Source of the DNA: Paraphoma chrysanthemicola | Lineage: Eukaryota > Ascomycota > Dothideomycetes > Pleosporales > Phaeosphaeriaceae | Direction of reading: 5' to 3' | Assembly: GCA_020744225.1 (NCBI GenBank) | Contig: JAGMWG010000007.1 | Span: 1,674,001 to 1,738,000 of the forward strand | Length of the DNA stretch: 64,000 nucleotides | Part shown: positions 10,786 to 21,736 of the stretch, in pieces | Layout: every line of letters starts with the position of its first letter | Numbering within the stretch: the first letter of the stretch is position 1 | Translations under genes and position numbers: made by a program | The notes under the pieces: generated by a model | Told to the model about the DNA's origin: nothing | What the model saw: only the letters and a program-made list of their open reading frames with translations | The model's database searches: none

Positions 10786-11596
10786 AGCGTGGAGAACACG
10801 AGAAGTTGAGGGCACGACCTAGCCTTCGCGGACTTGATCTTTATGGAGTCGGGAAGAGGTAGGCTTGTGTAAGGTCGCTGTCGGGGCTAGTGCCTTGGCA
10901 CATAGATAAGTGTTGACGTCTTGGTGCCCAGGTGCTTCGAAGCGATGAATAAAAGGCACACGAGTAGCGATGTGAAAGAGCAATACTATAAGTTCATAGA
11001 GTGCATGTAATGGAACAGAGTGAGGCTCTCCCACTAGCGGAGCGACCTGGATGGGGCTGTGTAAACCTGCAGCTGACCTCGCGAGGTCCGAGCGTACAGC
11101 ATACATGGTCTGGCCTCGGCATACTGGTTGTGTCTGATCAGACGAGCATAATGAGTAGGCATTATTTTATGGTCGTCAGATGCTGTCTAGATGTAGACAA
11201 GTCTAGACCCCAATTTTGGAAAACTGCGACTACGACATGGATTTAGAATTCAATATTCTGGCCTCTCGCAAGAAAAGTTAGGAGCATCATTGGCTTGCTG
11301 GTCCTTTTCTGGATAAGACTATCAGGGGTTTGAGAAAGATGATGCGGATGCCGGAAAGGAAGAGAAGACTGGTGGTGTAAAGTGCACGGGAGGTTGCAAG
11401 CTAGTGTAAGTAAAACGCATACGTGCGTTTTCGGCACCGTGATCTGCAGATGGAAAAGACATAGACAACATGAAAAGATGATTTGAAATTCTGAAATACT
11501 GAATTGTGTATCGTACTCAACGCTATCATATAAATAAAAGACTCAGGTGCGTAATCACACTTTTTTTTCCCCTCTATGAACTCTTACACCTCTCCC
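10786..11596. other. Intergenic region between HET gene and pirin gene
   Basis: 811 bp with no supported gene. It contains the HET promoter and the pirin 3' region, including a T-tract near 11563. Short open frames are low in recognisable content. Confidence 0.5.
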
Positions 11597-12709
11597 TTAG
11601 TGTACCATGCTCTTCCCGATTTCACTCTCCCAGTTATTCGCCCTCTCAAACCCATTCGAATGCGTTTGGTAATCCATCATAGCCTGCATAACTTCATCGC
11701 GGCTCGTCACCACAAATGGGCCATACTGCACAATCGGCTGGTCGAGCGGCAAACCCGCAACCAATATAAATCTTGATTCCTTTTCCGCGCCCTCTTCGAC
11801 GTATGCCTCGATGCTGTCGCCGTCCTTTTCAAACACAACGTTGTTGTACTGCTCGATCGGTCGGGATTCGCCGGCAGTCGAGAAGATAGTGGTGCCGTTG
11901 AGTAGGTATGCGAATGCGTTCCAGCCTTTTGGTAGCGATTGCTTGACTTTGCCGCCGGGTTGGACGGTGAAGTCGAGCAGCCAGACGGGTGTGTATGCGA
12001 GTTCCTTCAGACTTTCGGTGTTGTATGCCTTGCCGCTGATGATCTTGACATGCACTTTGCCGTCTTCGCTTGTGGCTTCAGGGATTTCTTTGGCACGCAG
12101 GTCGCGGTAGCGCGGCTCGCACGATTTGAGCTCCTTGGGTAGGTCGACCCAGAGTTGCATGCCGACATTAGCGGAGCCGTCTTCGTTTTGGCGCGGCATT
12201 TCGGCGTGCACGATGCCGCGGCCGGCAGTCATGAACTGGAGGTCGCCAGCCTCAATCGTTCCCTTGTTGCCGGCGAAGTCCTCATGGTCGACTGCGCCGG
12301 AGAGGAGGTAGGTGATGGTTTCCTGACCGCGGTGGGGGTGGTCTGGGAAGCCTGCGCCAGGAGGGATGGCGAAGTGGTCAAGCATGAGAAAGGGGCTGAA
12401 GTTGCGCAGCTTTGGTGTGCCAACACTCCTCCTCACTCGCGCACCGGCGCCCTCAGATTGCTCAATTGCCAGGAACGACTTGGCGATTTTGCGGGGCGCA
12501 TCTGTGGTGAGGGGCTCGTCTGGAATGACGGGCAGGCCGCGAAACATTGTTGTTGTGTTTGACATTGTTCTTGTGGTGTTGAAGATGTTGCTCGTGATTG
12601 GTGTGATATGCTTGGACAGACCAGTAAGACGTGAAAGCATGTACTCGTTGTTGTAGATTGCTACTGCAATTGCGATGATGGCGAAAAAGATGGATGAGAG
12701 AGTCTTCAT
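11597..12709 (-). CDS. Pirin family protein with hydrophobic N-terminal segment
   Basis: Intronless 370-aa protein of the bicupin pirin family, Fe(II)-binding proteins with reported quercetinase activity and roles as transcription cofactors. The N-terminal cupin carries the metal-site signature GFPDHPHRGQETITYLLSG, followed by HEDFAGNKGTIEAGDLQFM and GRGIVHAEMP. These supply the His/His/His/Glu ligands. The C-terminal pirin domain includes the LLDFTVQPGGKVKQSLPKGW block. Most pirins are about 290-300 aa and cytosolic or nuclear. Here about 55 extra N-terminal residues include a membrane-like stretch (SIFFAIIAIAVAIY) and a Thr/Ser-rich linker. An internal start at Met49 (12565) would give the standard form. 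Family secure; localisation open. Confidence 0.9.
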   Translation of the reverse strand: MKTLSSIFFAIIAIAVAIYNNEYMLSRLTGLSKHITPITSNIFNTTRTMSNTTTMFRGLPVIPDEPLTTDAPRKIAKSFLAIEQSEGAGARVRRSVGTPKLRNFSPFLMLDHFAIPPGAGFPDHPHRGQETITYLLSGAVDHEDFAGNKGTIEAGDLQFMTAGRGIVHAEMPRQNEDGSANVGMQLWVDLPKELKSCEPRYRDLRAKEIPEATSEDGKVHVKIISGKAYNTESLKELAYTPVWLLDFTVQPGGKVKQSLPKGWNAFAYLLNGTTIFSTAGESRPIEQYNNVVFEKDGDSIEAYVEEGAEKESRFILVAGLPLDQPIVQYGPFVVTSRDEVMQAMMDYQTHSNGFERANNWESEIGKSMVH

Positions 12710-13377
12710 CGATGTGGAGGTGACGTCTTATACCTCGCGCGGTGTGAAGCGCGAGAATGTTCGATTCGGGCTCGCGATGCGTTTATGAAGCTCGACATGG
12801 TGATATTGGTTGGTTGCTAAGGCCTTAGAAAGCGGCGAAATGGATCTGGGGCTTAGCGTGCCGTGATTGCTTTGTCGACCCTGACCAAGCACCAGAAATC
12901 CGGCAGTCGCTGACATCGGCCGGAACGTGCAGCTTCCGGCCAGCCAATCATAAGCGAGACAGCTGCCGATGACGTAACCCGCCTCCTCCCTCGAAGCATC
13001 GATACTTCGACCACGTGATTGCACTCATTTTGCGAGGCTCAGGCAGATACTTACAACTTCAGCGCGAAATTTGTAAATCACTCATACCAACGTGATTTCC
13101 AACCATTGAGAAAAATTCGACGTAATGAGGCAACAACATAGGCTCGTCATCTTTGACACAACCTTGAAAAGCCAATGCTGTTGTTAAGTAGTAGCTTTGG
13201 TAATTATAAGAGCCTCGAAATGAAGCTAACTACAGTGTATTGCTATGGTGTTCACCCTTTGCGTAGCATCGAGAAAATTTTAGAGGTCAAGGTGACCACC
13301 TTTGCTGTCTGCTGCTAGTTCAACGACGACTTGTGGATCAATGGATTGTGACGCACTCTAAACTCTACACAGAACCT
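12710..13377. other. Intergenic region upstream of pirin
   Basis: 668 bp holding the pirin promoter and the 3' end of the MFS gene. No gene or RNA is supported. Confidence 0.5.
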
Positions 13378-14860
13378 TCAGATCCATTTTAGCGTCCTCC
13401 CAAACCAGCTTACACCCCCCAACGCGGCACTAATACCTGTGAATAGTATGAGCGGCCCATACTCACTGGCATACAGTCCTCTACCTCCAACCTCCCCTGC
13501 TCGTACTAATGCCTCGCTAACCGGCCCACAAGCCACATTCCCAATACCCCTACCAGCTGCAAGCACTGCGAATACCATCATCGAGTCAGTACCCTGGTCG
13601 TTGGTCTTCAGCGTCTTCATAACCCCTGTGTACGTTGTCGAATAGCTCCCAGCAAACAACCCATACACAGCGCAGAAAACGAGGAGAATAGGCAGGTTGG
13701 TGGAAAACCCCCAAAGGAGAAATATAGAGAGTGTGGATCCGATGGTTGATAGGAGTATGCATGTTGTAATGTGCCAGCGGTCCACAATGCCGCCCATAAC
13801 CACACAGCCGAAGACGGCTGCGACGTTAATCAAGATAAGAGTGAGGGCGGACACAGGGCTCGATGCGCCGAGGGTTCTGGCGTAGGTTGGTAGATAGATG
13901 GACGGAACGAAGTAGCCGAAGCCCTCAAGGATATTGCCGAGTTGGAAAAGGAGGAATGATTTGTTGCGGAGGAATGACAAATCGAACTTTCGGTGGTTGG
14001 TGACTTGCGCAACAGGAAGACGGGGCCGAAGATAGATGGTCAAGGGAATGGTGGCTGCGAAGAGGACAACTGACCAAACACGAAGGGCTGTACGGAAGCC
14101 GTATCTATCCAAGAGGTGTTGCAGTAGCAGTGGGATGATTATGCCACCGATACCTGTCCCAGCCTGTCACAGAGTCAGCTGACGTAGAAAAGCTAATATG
14201 CCATTCACTAATACGAAGACAAGTTGCGATAGAGATTGGTGAGTGTAGACATACCCACATGATTCCGAAAGCCAAGCCCTTCCTGTTCACGAACCATTCA
14301 TCCATGAACGTAACTACTGGGCTATAGCATAGCGCGCCTCCAATTGCATAGAAAATTCCCTGGCTTGCAATCAGATGCGGAACGGTCTGGCTCATTGAGC
14401 TTAGTCCCAAGGAAAGACACATGATGATAAGCCCGATCATGATGCATCGACGTCGATAATTAGGATACCACGCAAAGAACCCAAAAACGAGTGGCGAAGA
14501 CAGGTACATCAGACCCATGGCGCAAGTCCCGATGATGGGTATATTTTGGGAGCCGGCAAATGGTGGATTCGAGGTGTAGTATTCCTGAAAAATACCGAAA
14601 GCGAAGGGGAAGCCTGTGAGGTTGTCAGTGGGGTGAACATTGGTCTAGTTAGGTGCGGATGAGATGGAAGCATTACCCCAGACAAGGATCTCCAAAACAA
14701 AGGCTGAGAACAGAAAAAGCCATGCATCCTTTCCGCCGTCGACGGGAGGTAGCGAGAATTCCGGCTCTGTTGCATGTGTCTCATCAAGGTGCGGATTGAT
14801 GGGGTGGAGTTCCATATCCGATCCATTAACGGCACTTCGTCGTGGAATCGAAGTTTCCAT
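13378..14860 (-). CDS. MFS transporter, monocarboxylate-transporter-like
   Basis: Three exons, 14860-14677, 14613-14255 and 14163-13378, give 442 aa in frame; introns are 63 and 91 bp. The major facilitator fold is clear. A hydrophilic 45-residue N-terminus is followed by about 11-12 hydrophobic helices. Among them are FSAFVLEILVWGFPFAFG, a cytoplasmic-loop YPNYRRR signature, GGALCYSPVVTFMDEWFVNR and GLAFGIMWAGTGIGGIIIP. The motif around the second intron (FVNRKGLAFGIMWAGTGIGG) is typical of fungal MCT-like (MCH-type) carriers, and the substrate is usually unknown in these. It is a plasma or organelle membrane protein. No adjacent enzyme suggests a cargo. Family confident; substrate not assignable. 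Confidence 0.88.
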
Positions 14861-15859
14861 TATACCAACAGGTGGAGCGGTAGTAAAGTAAGCATATGTG
14901 ATTGATCAGAAAGATGTATTGTCTTCTGCTGAAACGGGTTTTTTCCCAACCACACTAGGTTCACTGAGTGTCTGACTGCAATGTGCGCTAGCGTCAATTG
15001 CGTATCCAGAAGGACGTTTATGTATAGCAGCACTTCAGTAAGTGTGAAGGTAATCTAGGACTATATTTATTGGAACAGAATTATGGGTGTGCTTTGAATG
15101 CTGTAGAAGGTGTGATGATTGCTTTGTCCGGGGCGGGCTTAACGCTAGTTTAAGTAACCACTCTAAGCTCCGCTAGGAAAGAATATGCGATCGGATTTGC
15201 ACGATCGGCGATCGGAACGAAACCTGTCCCTCGAATGCGAGCACTAATTAGTCGTTCAAGTTAATGTTCCCGTGATGGAAATTGCGAACAAGTTCAGAAA
15301 TATCGATTCCCTAGAAGCCGTCACTACTGCAGTACTTTCTGCACAACTATAGATGTGTCACGCACACAACGTACAACCAGTAAACATCATGATGAGCCGA
15401 TCACTACTTAGTTGAGCAGGACCCCTACGTGGCGGCATACCTCGTTGCAGCTTGTGGAAACTGAGCGATACGACATACATTATTCTACCAAATAGCGAAG
15501 GGATTGTGCGTTCACTTCCTGCCAGTTGCTCCCTTTCTTCGGAATCGGTGTATGACTTGCACACAAGATAACTGCCTAATGAGAGGGGAGGTTATGCCGC
15601 TGTGGACTGAAACAAAACATGTTAGCTTTATGCTACAATAGTCCTACCTAAACAAGCCGCTCCACATTGCGCAAGAAATCTACTGTTTGTAATTGCTGCG
15701 TATCAGTACCTACTACATAATCTTCGGTCGAAGAAAATAAGCCTCGGAGTCTTGATAGTCAAGATCGAACCGACACCGATCCATGTCGAGCCCGAGGCCT
15801 TCGAAGCGAGCAGCGTACGCGTCTTCATCAAACAGGACTTCCTCATTTTGGCGGATTGA
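14861..15859. other. Gene-free intergenic region
   Basis: About 1 kb containing the MFS promoter and the 3' region of the next gene. I see no supported gene; small minus-strand frames at 15358-15564 and 15703-15939 have no recognisable content. Confidence 0.5.
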
Positions 15860-17220
15860 TTACTCGGAGTCGAAGTCCTTGTCAGAATCGACGTCAGAAC
15901 GATCCGAGCAGAGGCTGTCAACGTCTTCCTCCGTCGCACGGCGTCGGAGATCCTGTACGGAACTAAGCCATTGCGTCAGGTCCATTGAAATGGGCGTGCC
16001 AATGAAACTAACCATGATCTCTTTCCAGAAGCTCGCGACCTCAAGGCCTATCTTCATAATTTCACCTTCTGGTAGGCCCAGCGCTGCACAGGTCTCGTCT
16101 AAAAGCCCAAGATTCTTGATTACAGGATCCTGAGTCCATGAGTAGGAAGATCGAGGACGTTGTTGGATGACCCGAGTTGCAAGGAGCATGTTGCTACTGC
16201 GTCTTGCAAGCTAACATTCCTACACCGCTGGAAATTAATGAGTTCCATCGTCAAACGATCGTGCACTACTTGGTGTTCAGGCCGCGCAAGCCAGTCAGCA
16301 TACGGTATCTGGAATTGGAGCTCTTGACCAACGATATCGACAATGACACTGACCGTATCAACCAGGTATATTCCATCGCTCAGCGTCGTGTATGCCGTGA
16401 AGATATTCGCGGGTCGATAGTCCCAAGTACTGCGAGCATCTATCCTGCGACGCCATGGCATATGTCCGAGCGGCGTCTCCATCGTTGGATTAGCAGCTGG
16501 CCACGCATAGTCAACAACTCCTCCTAGAATACCACCTTTCAAATCTAGAAACGGGAAACTTCTCGACTCAGACATATCCTTTTCGGTATCTACAGGAGGC
16601 GGTGCGCAGTCGACTAGTGCACGCCTGTGGTCGGGTCCCGAGAGATATGCATAGCACCAGCGGCCGGTACCCATCGCGAAGGGCACTAGATTCTCTCGAC
16701 ATTCGTATGCCGAAGATAGACTGACTTTGAAGGCTGTGGGTTGTGCAACTAAGTCGATAACGATGACATGATCGCTCAGCTGAATAATTGTGATACAATG
16801 ATAGCGTATTCGTGCCGGCCCTCTATTACAGGCTGCTGGAGTATCAGACACCAGCTGGACCTTGCTAGCAAACTTAGAAAGATTCTTGTCGTGCATTAGT
16901 GCGAGGCGCAGCGTGGTAGTGACTTGGGAAGCCATACCCAGACAAGTTGCGAACGGATAGACGGCGTCCCATAATCGGGACACGTGCTGGGGAACTTCGG
17001 CCTCCGGAACATTACGGAAGTAGCTCCAAGTGTGATAGTTCGACCAGTGAATTTGAGCTGCAAGCTGGAGTGAAACTTGACTCGCCTTTTCGAAAACCAT
17101 GGCCTGGCCAGCAACATCAATGGTGTCTTCTGGCTTGTAGACTGGCAGGTCGAGGTCCCTGAAGTCGTTGACCATGGCCAGTTCTAGGCCTTGGGCCAAC
17201 TGAGGTAGTTTTGAGTTCAT
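15860..17220 (-). CDS. Hypothetical protein, one intron
   Basis: I do not recognise this protein. A 317-codon first segment from the ATG at 17220 must be joined to a second segment ending at 15860 in a shifted frame, so one intron lies between about 16300 and 16200. Two splices keep frame. Intron 16269-16211 (GTAGTG...TTAG) gives 433 aa. Intron 16303-16203 (GTATGC...CAAG) gives 419 aa and has the better donor. The N-terminal part is globular and moderately hydrophobic (HCITIIQLSDHVIVIDLVAQ) with no signal peptide. The end is acidic (DVDSLCSDRSDVDSDKDFDS). Its real-gene status rests on the long open frame and low-complexity acidic tail; no function is proposed. Confidence 0.55.
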
Positions 17221-18312
17221 GTCGTCTTCAACAGTATAGTTCGAATCTGCTTGTGTGTCACTTGATGGATTTGCCTCTTTTGTTGCACAATCTGGCTATG
17301 CATGAAAAGATCCTTAAAGGCGTAGTTGATAATCGAACTTGAGCTCCTGCTGGAAACGAAGCGTGAGATACGAAGCGTGTTCGAGATATACTTGCCGTTT
17401 CCATTGTATGAACGTTGAGCGCGACATTGTACAATTGAATTTGTTTTTACAAAGTCGATCATAGTACGCCTCGCCGACGGCATCTGGTGTCTACTACATT
17501 GTGTGAGCCTACCACTAATGTGAGCAATGTGAACGGACACAGCAGGACCGTATGTGCATCTGCCAAACGCACCATCCCCTCCTTCAAAACCACGCTCCTT
17601 GGGCCAAGAACCGACCAGTGGTCGCCTCAAGCTGATATGAGATGACAATGGTCATCTCGATGCAGGTAGATTTCGCAGAAAGTGAAGTAGAAGTGCGGGC
17701 AGGGGCCGACCAGGTGGCTGACGTAATCGCGCTACCACAAAGTCCCTTCCTGCCATGGCTGTCGCGACTGCTTCGCAACTTGCATCTGCATCGTGTACGT
17801 ACATTTCACCTCAAACAACTTCTGCACTGTGACGCTTATCGTCCAGAGACGTCCAATGTAGTCGAGAATGCCAGACATTCGAAGGCGACTTCGCAGTCCA
17901 GAACATCCATTATCGCCACGGCCCAGCGATACAAACTCTTCAGTGTCCATCGGCACGGCGCGATAGCAATGTGAGCGTCGCAGTGCGGCAGTCGGCGGTG
18001 CGTTGGTGAGGTCGCGACGCGCCGATGTTCTTATCTGGAGCTTTCCGCTGCGACGTGCTTTTCCGCTGGCCGCAGGCAGGAACCGCCTTGATTGGCTCGG
18101 AGGTTTGGAGCATGTCTTTCTCCCTCAAGTCGGCCACCTCCGAACACATCAAAGTCGGACCCAAAGTCAAGAATCATCACCGATGGTAACTTTATATATG
18201 TTGCCTACGATGAGCTTTGAACCAGCATCAAGCAACTATATTTGTGGATAACTGTCAATAGAAAGAGCGCGAACACTACAACTCAGCAATAAAGCGTTGT
18301 TAACCAATCACG
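17221..18312. promoter_or_regulatory. Upstream region of xanA with GATA and UaY-type sites
   Basis: 1.1 kb between the hypothetical gene and xanA, with no supported gene. It contains a perfect TCGG-N6-CCGA site (18130-18143, listed separately). It also has at least two HGATAR matches of the kind bound by the nitrogen regulator AreA: CGATAG near 17968, and TTATCT near 18031 (AGATAA on the other strand). The GATA hits are short and expected by chance. The UaY-type site is the informative one. Confidence 0.5.
18130..18143. promoter_or_regulatory. Candidate UaY (purine activator) binding site
   Basis: The sequence reads TCGGCCACCTCCGA, an exact match to the palindrome TCGG-N6-CCGA reported for UaY, the Zn2Cys6 activator of purine utilisation in Aspergillus nidulans (related to yeast Ppr1). 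It lies 170 bp upstream of the start codon of a xanA-type gene, a known UaY-regulated function. An 8-base palindrome is expected about once per 65 kb by chance, so its position is what gives it weight. Confidence 0.6.
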
Positions 18313-19490
18313 ATGCCTCACGCTACTACAAGCTCTATCACCGTCCACAAGATCGAACCTCAGCCAGGTTCGACCTTCGACTTTGGTGCAGAGATCAGGG
18401 GAGCTGACTTGGAGAACATTACTGGTACATTTCTACCCTACAAGACTTGGTAGACTTCACTGACGTGGCCACAGAATCTGATGCCGAAATTATCATCAGG
18501 GCGCTTTATGAAAATCAAGTTGTGCTTTTCAGGAATCAGCAGAAATTATCACCAAAAGCACAGTACGAGCTTACACGCCTGTTTGACCCGTCAGCAACCG
18601 GTTACGGTCATGGGAAAACACTTGATGCGAAGCGCTCCATTCTTCACCCCGATCTGAAGACGGTACCACACCAGCCTCAAGTGCAGATTATTGGGAACGG
18701 CCCAGTTGATGAGTTCGAGGGACTGAAAAATATCACGCTCAAACATCCCCACCACCGGACGTTCCACCAGGAAGCCATCAGCGACGCAGACGATCGTGAC
18801 AACACGCGCTTCTACCGCTGGCACATTGACGCTGCGCTATACGATCTCGAACCACCAAAAGTGACGAGCCTTCTGGCCGTTAAAGTCCCCAAAACTGAGT
18901 ACCAGACACTCCGATATGATGACGGAACCGGTGATGAAGTCAGACTCTCCCGAGGCAGTACAGCTTTCGTCTCCAGCTATAAGATGTTCGATCTGCTTTC
19001 CGAGCAAGACAAGGAGCTTGCCAGGACTACTAAGGTCCAATATGCGCCGCACCCTTACATTTGGATGTCACCGTGCAAGTCACGGTCCGATGGTCTCGGC
19101 CTAATCTCCTCCGATCTTGAGCTTCCCGCCGAACAACTCCCGCCTGTCGACGCATCGAAGATCAAAGTCCTACCAATGTGCTGGAAGAATCCCGTGACGG
19201 GCCAATTGGCGCTACAAGTGCATCCATCCGCCGTGCAGGCGTTGCACTTGGCTGATGGTACCATCATCGACAACCTCGCCGAAGTCAGGGAAATCGTGCA
19301 TCGGCTACAGCGACCCGGCATCGCGCCAGAGCTAGTATATGCAGTGGACTGGGAGGAAGGCGATATAGCGCTCTTCAACAACCGTGGAGTGTTGCACACG
19401 GTCACGGGGAGTTTCCTGCCCGAGGAGGTCCGGATATTCAGACAGTGTAACATGGCGGCGAGTGAAGGTGTGATTGGGCCTGACGAGTAA
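18313..19490 (+). CDS. xanA: Alpha-ketoglutarate-dependent xanthine dioxygenase
   Basis: Two exons, 18313-18424 and 18475-19490, with a 50-bp intron, give 375 aa, close to XanA of Aspergillus (about 370 aa). XanA is a fungal TauD/TfdA-family Fe(II)/2-oxoglutarate dioxygenase that converts xanthine to uric acid in the cytosol, bypassing xanthine dehydrogenase. The proximal metal motif is H154-x-D156 in FYRWHIDAALYDLEPPKVT, and the distal ligand is H345 in NNRGVLHTVTGSF. Blocks that separate XanA from generic TauD are LRYDDGTGDEV, KVQYAPHPYIWMSPCKSRS and VLPMCWKNPVTGQLALQVHP. A perfect UaY-type operator upstream supports a purine role. It could in principle be a close sulfonate-dioxygenase paralogue, but the motif set favours XanA. 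Confidence 0.85.
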
Positions 19491-19857
19491 AACTAGCAGG
19501 GGAACATTCAGTTGTACATTATGGTAGTAAAAGTTTTGTGCTGCGACTTTAGCAAGCGAATGGATTACCTTGCATACGGTTTTAATAGTCTTTGTTGTTA
19601 ACTCCCCGAAATCTAGATGGCGGCCGTAATAGAAGATAAGCAATTTCACACTCTATGTTCATGTACAATTCTAGGGATGAAGCACATGGAATACTAAGCT
19701 TCAGCGACAGTCTTGCTGGGGCGATATTGTGCTGATGTCAGCGCTGGTCTCAAAGTGTGTCAGGCGTGCCTTCCACCATGACATGGACCTGTGCCACATG
19801 CAACTTCACACAAGAAGTGAACCTGCCATCGACAGACTATTGTCACAATCCATCGTC
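19491..19857. other. Intergenic region xanA/flavin monooxygenase
   Basis: 367 bp between two genes on the same strand. No gene and no second TCGG-N6-CCGA site is seen. The open frame of the next gene extends upstream to 19729 but the homologous start is at 19858. Confidence 0.5.
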
Positions 19858-21682
19858 ATGAACGATAAGGACTTCGAGATTATTGTTGTGGGCGCCGGTG
19901 AACTCATTTCGTCTGCCATTAGAACATTATCTAAAGGCCAGCAGGACTTTCGGGCATCGTCGCAGCTGCACGCTATCTACAGCGCCATCCGAAATGCAAA
20001 CTCACCATCATCGAGCAGGATGAATGCATGGGGGGTGTCTGGAGCAAGCGCCGTGATTACCCCAGTTTCTGGACTCAATGGTCGCACGGTATTGCAGAGT
20101 TCGCCGATTTTGCAATGGAGCGACCGCCTGAAGAAGACTGCAGGAATGACTTGTTCAAATCAAAGTATACCGGAAAGTATTTGGAAGATTATGTCGACCT
20201 TATCAAGATTGATGGGCGCTCGTTGCGCGACCGTATGCAGTTCAACATTCATGTCCAGTCGGTCGAAAAACACAACGGGCGATGGGAACTAAAGTGTACA
20301 AGCCAAGACATCAAGGATGGAATTAGGGTGTTGAAGACGACGCGTCTCATGATGGCAAACGGTCAAGCATCGATACCTCGCATGCCTGAACTGCCGGGAC
20401 GCGAGAACTTCGAAGGTGCAATCGTGCACTTACTGGATTTCGGCCAATCAGCCATAATCAAGAACAATCGCTATCAACATATCACTGTGCTAGGTGGTGG
20501 CAAGTCTGCTCTAGATATGGTATACGAGTCAGTCAAGGCCGGCAAGACTGTCTCATGGATCATTCGCAAGACGGGTGACGGGAGCACCGGACCAGGATTC
20601 TTCGCGCCAGTCGATATAAAGACACCCTATCGTAACGCCGGCTACGCGGCACAGACTCGTGCCATGTCGAGCTTGCAGCCCTGTTTCATGGTCAAAGACA
20701 CGTGGTGGACTTGGTTCTTGCACCGAACATCGTGCGGAATCGGACTGGTGAAGTGGATCTTCCAGCAGGCGGACAAGGCGATCAGGAGTCATGCGGCGTA
20801 TACTGAGAGAAATAGCATGATGGGATTTGAGAAATTAGAGTATGAGACCGAGTAAGTCCTCGTGTAGCTATCTAGGACGATTCGACGAAAGCTAATTGCC
20901 TAAGACTATTCTGGCAGAACGGTGTCGGCGGAGCGCTACACCATGCGGACACATGGCCGCTGATCGCTGAGAAAGTCCACGTATACCGAGGACGAGTCAA
21001 ACGTCTTATGAAGAATGAGATCTATCTCGATGATGAAGATATCACGCACTTCCCATGCGATGCGATATTGTGTGGTACAGGATGGCATCGCGGTCTAGAC
21101 ATGTTCTCCGACAAGCTGAAAGCCAAGCTTGGTCTCCCGTACCCAAGAGAACTCAACTTAAAATCACTCGAGAGCGAAGCGAAATGGGAAACTCTCGTGG
21201 CCGATGCCGATAAAGCGATGTTGCATCGCTTTCCTGTCCTTCGTCATCCACCGCCACATACACACATTGAAAGCACACAAACGCCTTACAATCTGTATCG
21301 CGGCATGGCGCCACTACATGACAATTCCATCCTCTTCATGAACCATATAACGCTTGGTAACAAGCTCTTCGGCGCCGAAGCACAGGCGATGTGGGCTGTT
21401 GCATATTTTGACGGCAACGTTCAAGCGCCGTTGGAAATAAAAGAAAGAGATATAGCCACTTGGATCGCGTGGTGCAAGCGAAGACACTTATCAAATGGTG
21501 GCTTGGCCAATTCTGCAGCCTTCGATAGCGTGTCGTACGTAGATATCTTGCTTCAGGATATGGGTGTGAGTGCGCATCGCAAGAAAGGGTGGTGGAAGTA
21601 CTGGTTTGAGCCTGTGTTTCCCGCGGATTTAGGACGAGCATGGGAGGAATATCTCCAGCAAATAAAGCTTCGATCTGGTTAG
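19858..21682 (+). CDS. Flavin-containing monooxygenase-like oxidoreductase
   Basis: Three exons, 19858-19897, 19945-20851 and 20905-21682, with introns of 47 and 53 bp, give 574 aa. The first exon supplies MNDKDFEIIVVGAG, and splicing completes the FAD-binding GxGxxG as GAGLSG at residues 12-17. The monooxygenase fingerprint F-x-G-x3-H-x3-F is present as FEGAIVHLLDF (~residue 175-185). The NADPH-binding Rossmann motif GGGKSALD follows at about residue 197. A late CGTGW corresponds to the ATG motif. These mark a class B flavoprotein monooxygenase (FMO/Baeyer-Villiger type) that oxygenates a heteroatom or carbonyl with NADPH and O2. It sits between xanA and a 2OG oxygenase. Its substrate is unknown; a role on a purine or secondary metabolite is speculation. 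Confidence 0.88.
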
Positions 21683-21736
21683 AGATCGTAGAAAGAAGGA
21701 CGCATCTTTTGTTGCAGAGCAATAAATACGCCAGTA

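Noticed and set aside
17217..17648. 143-codon minus-strand frame ending at the start of the hypothetical gene (4-base overlap)
   Set aside because: The overlap looks operon-like, but this is a fungal nucleus, the product has no features and no splice links it to the gene.
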